DNA of 64,000 bases from CALARM01 sp036746235 (lineage in GTDB: Bacteria; Vulcanimicrobiota; SpSt-956; JAKJGF01): NCBI GenBank assembly GCA_036746235.1, contig DAIOEN010000009.1:1-64000 (forward strand), given 5' to 3'. Below are positions 25,955-33,558 of this stretch, one piece after another. A model generated the notes under the pieces. It was not told the origin of the DNA. It ran no database searches and saw only the letters and a list, made by a program, of their open reading frames with translations. A program made the translations under genes and the position numbers. How positions within the stretch are numbered: position 1 is the first letter of the stretch; every line of letters begins with the position of its first letter.

Positions 25955-27958
25955 TTACCCTCCGTCTGCATTCGGACAGTCCTTCTGACTGATGATGGTG
26001 AACAATTTCATAAAATCCTTCCCAAGGGCAAATTTCCAGAGTTTTGTCAGTCTCTCTTTAAGTTTCTTATCTTTTTCCAGAAGTTCTTTTATATTTATTT
26101 CAGTAAGATTTCTTTTATTCAAATAATTTTTCACCAGAGCCAGTGTGGCATCTTTTATATTTCCACAGCAGAGAAGACCGCATCTGTCAGACGTTTCATC
26201 TATACCTGTAATCATATGTTCTATTATATTTTTCTTCTTCGGGTCTGACGTTATTTTTCTGCCCCACTGGAGAAAATAATTGGACAGTGTAGCTTTTTTG
26301 GCCATTTCTATTAATTTTTCAACAGGCACTTTTGTAAAGGAACTCTTTTTAAGTTTTGAAGGAATGGGCACAGGCACTCTGCTTACAATAACATCAATAA
26401 TATAATCTGCAAGAAAAGAAGGTAAATCTCTGGCGATCTGTCTGTATATGACGTTATTCCTCTTTATATAGGAAATCTCCTGACCCAGTATGAAATACTG
26501 CTCATTTTCAGATATACCTTCTCTGAAACTGTCATTTAAGATCAAAAAAGAATTTCCCTTATCGTCTTTACTTATGATGACATTAAAATTATTTTCTCCT
26601 TTATAAATGTAAATTCTCGGAAGAGCCATAAGAAGTAATTCAGAACAGTGAACTATTATATCATAATAATTCTTCCACTCATCTTTTATATGTTCCGGTG
26701 TAATTTCATTGGAATTTAAGAGTATTTCTTTATCTATTTCATAGGTATAAAATTGTTCCATAACAGGTTTCATCCAGTTAAAAAGCCTGTTGAATTCCTT
26801 TTCTTTCTGTTCCACGACAGATTCATTAAATATATCTTCCGATTTTATAACACCTGTAATATTCTCTATATCTTTACAATTTTTAATCAATTCATTTAAA
26901 GAATCACTATATTCCTTATTTTCTGATTGCAGAATAAGAGCTATCAGTACGGAATAGAAAGACTGGACAGGACTGTTATATTTCCTGAAAGCCTGTGACA
27001 TAAAAAAGTAGGAACTTCCGTCAAGAGGATTTCTGTCTATAAGGGCAGAAAATTTTTCCACTGTACTATCATAATCTTCAGTTGCATAATAAAGATAAAG
27101 TATTCTGTCATGATATTCCGCGTTATTTTTATCTATTTTTAATAATTCTTCGAATTTTTTTATCGCCCGGTCTTTTTCCTGAAGATGATCCATATAAATA
27201 CAGCCCTGCTGTTTTAAAATATTCATCTTTTCCTGTCTGGTCAAATAACAATCGGTAAGAAGTTTTTCAAGGACCTCTACAAGATTTGTCCAATCCTTTT
27301 TTTCTTCATAAATAACAGCAAGCCTGTCAAGCAGTTCTTTTGAAGGTTTTATTTCCGTTTTTTTATAGATACCGAACAGTTCCAGGGGTACTTTTTTATC
27401 TTCTTTATGAAGCTTAAATAATTTTTCAAGAACCTTTTTCTGTTTTTCCATATGATAATCACATATCCGATAAAGTTCTGCCAGTTTATGAAGACACTCT
27501 ATATCTCTCGGATTAAACTCCAGAAAAGATTCCCATTTTTCTATGGCAACAGAATAATTCCCATGCTTCTCATAAATATCTCCGAGTAAAGAAAGAAGAA
27601 GTTTTTTCTGTTTAACAGATGTAACTTTCATGAGAAGTTCTTCAAGGAAATCGACTGCGATTTCTATGTTACTCTTAACCGCTCTCTTTATCTCTTCCAG
27701 AGGCGTAATATAATTTGGATAAATTAAAAGAACCGATTTGTACATTTCCAGAGCTTCATTTATTTTATCCAGTTTTTCATATAACAATCCGAGATTTACA
27801 TAGATAATTTTATCGTCAGGATATACGTTCAATGCTTCTATATATTTGTCTATAGCTTCTATATATCTTCCCTCTTCTTCCAGTTTTTGAGCTTCCTTTT
27901 TAACAGTTATCGTATCTGATTTTAAATAAGTTGAAAATATGTTAGATAAATTTGCCAT
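25955..27958 (-). CDS. Large TPR protein
   Basis: A 667-residue cytoplasmic protein without signal peptide. TPR-like repeats fill residues 15-340 (AQKLEEEGRYIEAIDKYIEA, YVNLGLLYEKLDKINEAL, SLLGDIYEKHGNYSVAIEKW). The rest (about 370-660) is not TPR. It includes YFILGQEISYIKRN followed by DLPSFLADYIIDVIVSRVPV, a region that resembles the membrane-peptidase-like or GAF-adjacent C-terminal regions of bacterial TPR scaffold proteins, but no catalytic motif is convincing. The segment with QEISYIKRN lacks the HE..H needed for a zinc protease. It is a single gene; the partner is unknown. Confidence 0.8.
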   Translation of the reverse strand: MANLSNIFSTYLKSDTITVKKEAQKLEEEGRYIEAIDKYIEALNVYPDDKIIYVNLGLLYEKLDKINEALEMYKSVLLIYPNYITPLEEIKRAVKSNIEIAVDFLEELLMKVTSVKQKKLLLSLLGDIYEKHGNYSVAIEKWESFLEFNPRDIECLHKLAELYRICDYHMEKQKKVLEKLFKLHKEDKKVPLELFGIYKKTEIKPSKELLDRLAVIYEEKKDWTNLVEVLEKLLTDCYLTRQEKMNILKQQGCIYMDHLQEKDRAIKKFEELLKIDKNNAEYHDRILYLYYATEDYDSTVEKFSALIDRNPLDGSSYFFMSQAFRKYNSPVQSFYSVLIALILQSENKEYSDSLNELIKNCKDIENITGVIKSEDIFNESVVEQKEKEFNRLFNWMKPVMEQFYTYEIDKEILLNSNEITPEHIKDEWKNYYDIIVHCSELLLMALPRIYIYKGENNFNVIISKDDKGNSFLILNDSFREGISENEQYFILGQEISYIKRNNVIYRQIARDLPSFLADYIIDVIVSRVPVPIPSKLKKSSFTKVPVEKLIEMAKKATLSNYFLQWGRKITSDPKKKNIIEHMITGIDETSDRCGLLCCGNIKDATLALVKNYLNKRNLTEINIKELLEKDKKLKERLTKLWKFALGKDFMKLFTIISQKDCPNADGG

Positions 27959-28070
27959 AATCTTCTCCTTTCATGAAATATTTTACAATAAATATCATCC
28001 CTATAGCAAGAAATATCATGAAGGATTCTATCCGGTAAAGTCTAATAAGTAAAAAATATTATAACTTCTC

Positions 28071-28098
28071 GCGTTACGCGTCACCCGTCACGCGTCAC
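28071..28098 (-). repeat. Heptamer array, 4 units
   Basis: Units GCGTTAC, GCGTCAC, CCGTCAC, GCGTCAC, then G, 26 bp before the start of the YkgJ-TPR gene, in a divergent promoter region. Confidence 0.85.
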
Positions 28099-28124
28099 GA
28101 TACATAACAGAAAGAAGGCCATAT

Positions 28125-29048
28125 ATGAATGAATTTTTCACGAGACTGAGAGAAATATATGATGATTTTGACAGGGAATATATGACAGACAGTGAGCCGG
28201 GATGCGGGACATGTGAATTATGCTGTTCCAAAAAATTTTCATACCCTCCTCTTTCTCTTCTGGACCTTGATTATCTCGACTATTTTATAAAGGAACATAA
28301 TATCAGTCCCGGTATAGAAACATTTAAAAGTTTTATAGAAAATAAAGACAGAGACTACTGTCCTTACTGGAATAAAGGATGCACCGTTTATAAAGGAAGG
28401 CCTTTTTTCTGCCGAACTTATGGTATATTTCATTTTGACAATGAACAACCCCTTCATCCTTCCTGTATATATCAGAATGAAACAATTGAAGTCACAGCAG
28501 AAACGAGATACAAAAAGATAAAACATCTTCCAGAATATCTCGAAATGAGATATAAATATGAAGTGGTAAAGGCAAAAAATGACGAAGAAAAAGTAAAAGC
28601 CCTTGTTACCCTCGGTGGAGAATATATAAATCAATTCAGATTTGAAGAGGGATTATCAGCTTTTCTCGAAGCGGAAAAACTCGGTCCGGAAGATATAAAT
28701 GTTCTCTATGACCTGGGATTTGTATACAGATCGATGAACATGTTCGAAGAAGCAAAAGAAAAACTGGAGAAATGTATTGCCCTTGGCGGAGAAGATAAAT
28801 ATCCCTACGTATACCAGCATACAGGTTTTGTATATCTCAGTCTCAATCTATTTGACGAAGCCCTGAAGGCTTTTACTAAAGCCACAGAGCTTGAGCCGGA
28901 CGTGGCCCTGTCCTATCTCGGCCTTGCCCTTTATTATTTTACGTGTGGCAATAAAGAAAAAGCTCTGGAATTATGCCGGAAAGGACTTGAGATTGAACCT
29001 GACCATAAAATGGGACATGATCTTTTGAAGTCAATAAATGAAGCGTAG
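28125..29048 (+). CDS. YkgJ-type cysteine-cluster protein fused to TPR repeats
   Basis: A 307-residue cytoplasmic protein. Residues 20-125 form a YkgJ domain, a small zinc- or iron-binding unit: GCGTCELCCSKKF (CxxCxxCC-like), YCPYWNKGCTVYKGRPFFCR and HPSCIY supply the remaining Cys. Residues 150-305 hold four TPR units (NVLYDLGFVYRSMNMFEEAK, YVYQHTGFVYLSLNLFDEAL). The biochemical role of YkgJ domains is unknown; some proteins of this type are thought to bind metal. TPR fusion suggests a metal-dependent protein-binding role. The 3' end converges closely on the next operon, with 5 bp between the stop codons. Confidence 0.85.
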   Translation: MNEFFTRLREIYDDFDREYMTDSEPGCGTCELCCSKKFSYPPLSLLDLDYLDYFIKEHNISPGIETFKSFIENKDRDYCPYWNKGCTVYKGRPFFCRTYGIFHFDNEQPLHPSCIYQNETIEVTAETRYKKIKHLPEYLEMRYKYEVVKAKNDEEKVKALVTLGGEYINQFRFEEGLSAFLEAEKLGPEDINVLYDLGFVYRSMNMFEEAKEKLEKCIALGGEDKYPYVYQHTGFVYLSLNLFDEALKAFTKATELEPDVALSYLGLALYYFTCGNKEKALELCRKGLEIEPDHKMGHDLLKSINEA

Positions 29049-29053
29049 AAATT

Positions 29054-29977
29054 CTATTCAATAATCTCGAAAGATTTATCGGGGGCAAAAGGTTTTGCAG
29101 TAGTTTCTATATCGACTATTTCAAAAGGTTTTGCCCTGAGCAGACCTTCCATAGTGTTTCTGTCTCTGTTTATCTCGTCAAGCCTGAGAAGAATCTTCTG
29201 ATATTCTGCAATCTGCCTGGCTTTTGACCATCCTTCAATATCATCGCCCAGATTTTTTACTTCATTTTCATCAAGGACAAGATAAAAAGAGCCTTTAAAT
29301 TTAAAGATACTGTTTCTAGGACAGTAAAAAGAGCCTTCCCAGTTATACATATAGATCTTATCCAGATATTTCACTTCGAATCTGGCTGTAGTCGAAGATA
29401 TATTTGGAGCTATCTCTTCCCTGGGGCCCCGGGAAAAATTCGTAGCAAAAACCCATCTGTCTTCTTCTAAAAAATAAAACTGAAAATTTGATTCGTCTTT
29501 TCTGCTGTCAGGTGAACTTACAGTATCATAATCCCACCGGAAACGAACGATTTCTCCCGGTCTGTATTGTTCCGCTTCTTCGATGAGTTTTTCCTGAGAA
29601 TTATTCACTATGTCATAGGGCAATGTTTCAGACGCAATAATCCTTGTAATATTCTCATCTTCCTGAAGATAGACTTCCAGGAAATGTTTCAGACACAGAT
29701 CCCTTACCGTTTCAAAATAGTATTCGTCTATTTCCCAGGTCTTTTTCAACAGGCCGCTGTCACAGAGAGTTTTTATATTATTCAGAATATAAGCCTCATC
29801 GGAAAGTTTCTCTACTGGAATAGATGTCATGAGTCTGTAGTAAAAACCTATAGGGAAAGCGCTGTTCCATCGTCTGTTTTTTGCAGGTATCACATGTTTG
29901 AGCTCAGAGATAAATTCTCCGTTATAATCGGATTTTATAAATATTTTTCCCAGGATTTTTATCAATGTGACTTTCAT
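29054..29977 (-). CDS. Unknown protein, last gene of the caspase-like/ECF operon
   Basis: A 307-residue protein not recognised as a whole. The first 60 residues (KIFIKSDYNGEFISELKHVI then PAKNRRWNSAFPIGFYYRL) faintly resemble the short N-terminal module of HARP/SNF2-type proteins, in which a FIKSxYNxxF...RRW pattern occurs. The middle (about 125-260) is beta-rich, with repeated aromatic residues (RWVFATNFSRGPREEI, YMYNWEGSFYCPRNS). No signal peptide. It starts with an ATGA overlap on the ECF S-component gene, so it is translationally coupled and probably works with it or with the caspase-like protein. Function unknown. Confidence 0.7.
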   Translation of the reverse strand: MKVTLIKILGKIFIKSDYNGEFISELKHVIPAKNRRWNSAFPIGFYYRLMTSIPVEKLSDEAYILNNIKTLCDSGLLKKTWEIDEYYFETVRDLCLKHFLEVYLQEDENITRIIASETLPYDIVNNSQEKLIEEAEQYRPGEIVRFRWDYDTVSSPDSRKDESNFQFYFLEEDRWVFATNFSRGPREEIAPNISSTTARFEVKYLDKIYMYNWEGSFYCPRNSIFKFKGSFYLVLDENEVKNLGDDIEGWSKARQIAEYQKILLRLDEINRDRNTMEGLLRAKPFEIVDIETTAKPFAPDKSFEIIE

Positions 29978-30558
29978 ATCTTTTTTCTCAAAAATCTTCC
30001 TGTAAGATTATATAACATGATAGAACCTGCAAATCCGACACAGGCCTGAAACAGATTTGGTATAAGTGCGGAAAAAGCTTTCGCAAGGCCCATCGCAGGA
30101 TAGAGAGTCTCTCCGATAAAATAAATGGCTACCATCCAGAGGGCAGCTAAAATTCCACCTGTTATTATCCAGATAAATCTAGAGTCTTTATTTAAATTTT
30201 TTCCTATATAGCCTGCAAGAAAACCTTCCCCTCCTTTGGCAATAAAAGTAATGGGGATAAATATAAAATAACCTCCGAGAAAATCTGCCATAACAGAGCC
30301 AAGAGCGCCTGCAATGAATCCTCCTGTTCCACCGAAGAGGAATCCTGCAAATATAACTACAATATCTCCGGGATTAATATATCCTCCTGTAAAGGTAGGT
30401 ATTCTTATGGACATGGTAAAAACACATATTAAAGCTATAAATAAGGACATTAAAACAGTGTTTCTGATATTACCGGACCTATTGTTCAGTGATTTCCCGG
30501 AAAATTTCTGTGAACATGCCATACGTGCAGGTATTTGATGATTTCTAAAAATATTCAT
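29974..30558 (-). CDS. ECF transporter S component
   Basis: A 194-residue membrane protein with about six helices. The wording LMSLFIALICVFTMSIRIPT, GGYINPGDIVVIFAGFLFGG, GFIAGALGSVMADFLGGY and FIAKGGEGFLAGYIG matches energy-coupling-factor S components of the PF07155 type, which bind vitamins or similar small ligands and dock onto a shared EcfA/EcfT module. No ECF ATPase or T component is in the window, so it would use a shared module elsewhere. It has ATGA overlaps with both neighbours. The N-terminal 35 residues before the first helix are longer than usual, and an internal start at the Met before SLFIALI is possible. The ligand is unknown. Confidence 0.85.
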   Translation of the reverse strand: MNIFRNHQIPARMACSQKFSGKSLNNRSGNIRNTVLMSLFIALICVFTMSIRIPTFTGGYINPGDIVVIFAGFLFGGTGGFIAGALGSVMADFLGGYFIFIPITFIAKGGEGFLAGYIGKNLNKDSRFIWIITGGILAALWMVAIYFIGETLYPAMGLAKAFSALIPNLFQACVGFAGSIMLYNLTGRFLRKKI

Positions 30559-32330
30559 TTTTCTTCATTAACTGGTTTCCATGAAGGTTCCTGGTTATTT
30601 CCCTGCCCTCCTACCAGCTTTGAGAGTCCTGTGCCATCTGATTTTATTTCATAAATTTCGCCGGGAGCCTTCGTTCCTGAACAGAAAAGTATTTTTGTAG
30701 AATCATCAGACCAGGACAGATGACTTTTCCATATACCGTCTGAAGTGATAGATGTTTTTTGTCCGCTATCAATATCTATGATACATATATTGGCTGTATT
30801 TTCCGTATATTCAGTCGTACAGAAAGCTATTTTTCTTCCGTCATGAGACCATGAAAAATCATATTCTGTTCCGTTATCATTCGTAAGATTCGTCACCATA
30901 GTTCCATTACTGTTCATTATATATAAATCAGATTTTTTATCATTTTTTGCTATAAAGGCTATATATTTGCCGTCAGGTGACCAGAGAAAATCTGAAATAT
31001 TCAGACCATTGCCTGTCAATTTAACAAGTTCCATAGTATCAGGATTGATTGTATAAATATCATTATTCCCTCTTCTGGTAGACATAAAAGCTATTTTACT
31101 TCCGTCATATGACCATAGAGGTTTTGTATCTTTCCAATCTTTACCATTTGTAATCTGGATTTTACCTGTACCGTCACCATTTATTATAAAAATACTTTCC
31201 CCTGTATCCACACGGGATGTATAGGCGAGTCTTGAACTATCGGGTGACCATGAGGGGCAGTAATTATTTTCAGGGCTATCTGAAAGATTTATCTGGTTTG
31301 TTCCGTTAGAGTTCATAACAAAAATATCGAAATTCCCTGTTCTATTAGAAAGAAATGCTATTTTTTCCCCGTCATGAGACCAGACAGGGCATAAATTAAT
31401 TCCATTTTTTTCTGTCAGATTTACTTTCCCCTTACCATTCAAAATGTAAATATTCTGATTACCACTATAGTCGGAAGAAAAGAGGAGATTGCCGGCAATT
31501 TTTTCTTCCCCTGACGATGGTGTAAAAACAATCTTTTTTGAAATCTTACCTTTTACGACAGGAGTCTGTTTGTATTTACGTGATTTTGTATAATTCATAA
31601 CCTTTTTCTTTGTATTTTCAAAGACATCGAGTAGAGAAATTTCAGAACATCCCGGAGTCTCACATTTCTTTATAGACTCTATGAAGAAATGCATAAAAGT
31701 ACCTCCTTTGAGATCTTTTTCCTCTCTCATTAACTCACCGTAACTTGAAGAAGTTATCAATAAGATACCTTCTCTGGCTGGCAGTTCATCCATGCCGGAT
31801 GATTTCTCCGAGTCAAGTATTAAAACTATATTCCTGCATTTTACAGCTTTAAGCCAGTTTAACAGATCATCATCTCTTATATAATTTCCATTGGGATTTG
31901 ATATTTTACCATCATAGGGAATTATACATTCATCAAGGCCATTTTTTTCATCACCGTTATCATCTTTAATAAAGGTACCGTAACCGCTGAAAAAAATAAA
32001 AATTTCATCTTCCGGGGAAGCCTTTGAAGGAAGATATTCATATATAAGATTTTTGATATTTGTCCTGGTAGCTTCTTTACCTGTAATGGTCTTTATATGA
32101 TCCTCAGGGATAGCATCGTATTGCATAAGTATTTTTCTAAATTCCGATGCATCACTTTCCGGATATTTAAGAGGCAGTAAATTTTTATCTTTATATTTAT
32201 TTATAGCAATAATAACAGCCCATTTATTCGTAGATGTCTGAGAAAAACATGGCTGCAGTATAAAGCAATAAAAAAATATACCTGTAATTAAGTATAAAAA
32301 AGTGTTATATAAATTCTTCTTATGTCTCAT
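30555..32330 (-). CDS. Secreted pseudo-caspase with PD40 propeller
   Basis: A 591-residue protein with a signal peptide (1-31, ending CFSQT). Residues 35-270 are a caspase/metacaspase-type (peptidase C14) domain: WAVIIAINKYKD, LPLKYPESDASEFRKIL, IFIFFSGYGTF and VLILDSEKSSG. The catalytic His of the usual SGHG is Tyr117 and the catalytic Cys of DSCHSG is Glu175, confirmed at the codon level (TAC and GAG). So proteolysis is not expected. Residues 275-590 hold six or seven PD40/TolB-type blades (PVWSHDGEKIAFLSNRTGNF, PSWSPDSSRLAYTSR). It probably acts in the periplasm as a binding or scaffold protein. First gene of a three-gene operon with ATGA overlaps. Confidence 0.88.
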   Translation of the reverse strand: MRHKKNLYNTFLYLITGIFFYCFILQPCFSQTSTNKWAVIIAINKYKDKNLLPLKYPESDASEFRKILMQYDAIPEDHIKTITGKEATRTNIKNLIYEYLPSKASPEDEIFIFFSGYGTFIKDDNGDEKNGLDECIIPYDGKISNPNGNYIRDDDLLNWLKAVKCRNIVLILDSEKSSGMDELPAREGILLITSSSYGELMREEKDLKGGTFMHFFIESIKKCETPGCSEISLLDVFENTKKKVMNYTKSRKYKQTPVVKGKISKKIVFTPSSGEEKIAGNLLFSSDYSGNQNIYILNGKGKVNLTEKNGINLCPVWSHDGEKIAFLSNRTGNFDIFVMNSNGTNQINLSDSPENNYCPSWSPDSSRLAYTSRVDTGESIFIINGDGTGKIQITNGKDWKDTKPLWSYDGSKIAFMSTRRGNNDIYTINPDTMELVKLTGNGLNISDFLWSPDGKYIAFIAKNDKKSDLYIMNSNGTMVTNLTNDNGTEYDFSWSHDGRKIAFCTTEYTENTANICIIDIDSGQKTSITSDGIWKSHLSWSDDSTKILFCSGTKAPGEIYEIKSDGTGLSKLVGGQGNNQEPSWKPVNEEK

Positions 32331-32465
32331 CTCATGTAAAATATATAAAAATTCCTTTCAAAAATTTTTTAATAATAATTCTTAAAATATCTGAAAATAG
32401 CGCTTTTTTTTACGACAGCTAGTTTCACTTTTACCGGAAATTGCACCTGCTTTAAATAATCTTTA

Positions 32466-33206
32466 TTATCCCCCATAAAACAGGGACAGTTCTTCTTTCA
32501 AAGACCTTATAAAATTAATCACTTCAGGACTCCATGATAGTGAAGCACCATCATTTTCCCATTCGTCTGAAAAATTTTGTTCACCGTCAAAATCAAAATC
32601 TTTTTTTCCTGGTTTAAGATTTTCTATATCTCTGCTCTCCTGTTCTTCAATCTCTAGATTATCATTCTCTACATCTACATTCTCCAGATCTTCAATCTCC
32701 AGATTATTATTCTCTACATCTACATTCTCCAGATCTTCAATCTCCAGATTATTATTCTCTACATCTACATTCTCCAGGTCATCATGACTATTATCAACCT
32801 CTGCAAATCCGTTCACTGCGTATTCATTTAATTTCTTTGTCTTATAACCGGTAGATTCAGGTATAAAAGTTTCTTCTTCTATATAAAATTTTTCTTCTCT
32901 CACATCATCAAATCTAATGGTTTCGCCGGGCTCTCCACCTCCCCTTTCCATGGAACGAATTAATTCTTCTTTTTCATCTTTTGAAAGAGGCGCTATAAGA
33001 AGAGACAATCTGTTTTGTTTTGCATATTCAGCCATCTCCTGAGAAGTTTTATTCTTGGCCTTCTGACATGATTCACGACTTAACTGATAATATTCTCTTT
33101 CTTCCTGGGGCAGTCTGGTAGAAATCAATATATTATCTATTTTTTTCAGGGTATAATCATATTCAAATAACTCTTTTTGATAATCTTTAAGTTTATTCTG
33201 GCTCAT
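32466..33206 (-). CDS. Acidic unknown protein with 15-residue tandem repeats
   Basis: A 246-residue soluble protein without signal peptide. Residues 1-75 are charged and helical (DYQKELFEYDYTLKKIDNIL). Residues 140-185 consist of three nearly identical 15-residue units (LENVDVENNNLEIED), encoded by 45-bp DNA repeats that differ at very few bases, so the expansion is recent. The C-terminus has WSPEVINFIRSLKEELSLFY. The overall charge is strongly negative. It lies 136 bp upstream of the pseudo-caspase operon on the same strand and could be its first gene. Repeat C copy 3 is directly upstream. Not recognised. Confidence 0.7.
   Translation of the reverse strand: MSQNKLKDYQKELFEYDYTLKKIDNILISTRLPQEEREYYQLSRESCQKAKNKTSQEMAEYAKQNRLSLLIAPLSKDEKEELIRSMERGGGEPGETIRFDDVREEKFYIEEETFIPESTGYKTKKLNEYAVNGFAEVDNSHDDLENVDVENNNLEIEDLENVDVENNNLEIEDLENVDVENDNLEIEEQESRDIENLKPGKKDFDFDGEQNFSDEWENDGASLSWSPEVINFIRSLKEELSLFYGG
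32648..32780. repeat. Tandem 45-bp repeat inside a coding region
   Basis: Units begin ACATCTACATTCTCCAG at 32671, 32716 and 32761, exactly 45 bp apart. The first two complete units are identical over almost their whole length. Slippage would change protein length without shifting frame. Confidence 0.9.
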
Positions 33207-33245
33207 ATAATCTCTCCTTAAGACAATATTTATAGATAATTTAAA

Positions 33246-33290
33246 TGTATAGGAATTTTCATTTTTAATGGTGTAAAATAAAGCTTCAGG
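33246..33290 (+). repeat. Dispersed repeat C, copy 3 (5' half)
   Basis: TGTATAGGAATTTTCATTTT, AATGGTGTAAAATAAAGCTT, then the match ends. The second half with TTATCTAAATAATTT is missing. Confidence 0.75.
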
Positions 33291-33339
33291 GACTATAAAA
33301 AAATAACCCTGTTAAATTATTAAAATGGCTATTATCCTC

Positions 33340-33353
33340 GCGTTACGCGTTAT
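33340..33353 (-). repeat. Heptamer pair
   Basis: GCGTTAC, GCGTTAT, then G. Confidence 0.7.
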
Positions 33354-33472
33354 GATACAAACTGTAACTATGATACATTTATTTCCTGACAATCCCTTTA
33401 TATTTGTAAATTATATTGTACAATATTTATAATTCCAAGTCAAAATGTTTTTCTCTATCAATTTTAACAAAA

Positions 33473-33480
33473 TGTTAACA
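33473..33480. promoter_or_regulatory. TGTTAACA site upstream of the 33559 gene
   Basis: A palindrome identical to those at 24766 and 24860, 22 bp upstream of a TTGACA box. Confidence 0.45.
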
Positions 33481-33558
33481 AATACTTATTTACTTTTGTA
33501 TATTGACATGATAATATTTTACTTGGTCAGGTATAATATATAGAGGAGGAAACCTTTT

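Larger units (their letters stand above)
33207..33558. other. Intergenic region, divergent promoters
   Basis: No gene. It holds repeat C copy 3, a two-unit heptamer array (33340-33353), AT-rich DNA and the TGTTAACA site, TTGACA box (33503-33508) and TATAAT box (33532-33537) of the helical-repeat gene. The spacing between these two boxes is 23 bp, longer than a standard sigma70 promoter. Confidence 0.6.

Noticed and set aside
30555..32330. Active metacaspase
   Set aside because: Both catalytic residues are replaced, as read from the codons TAC and GAG.
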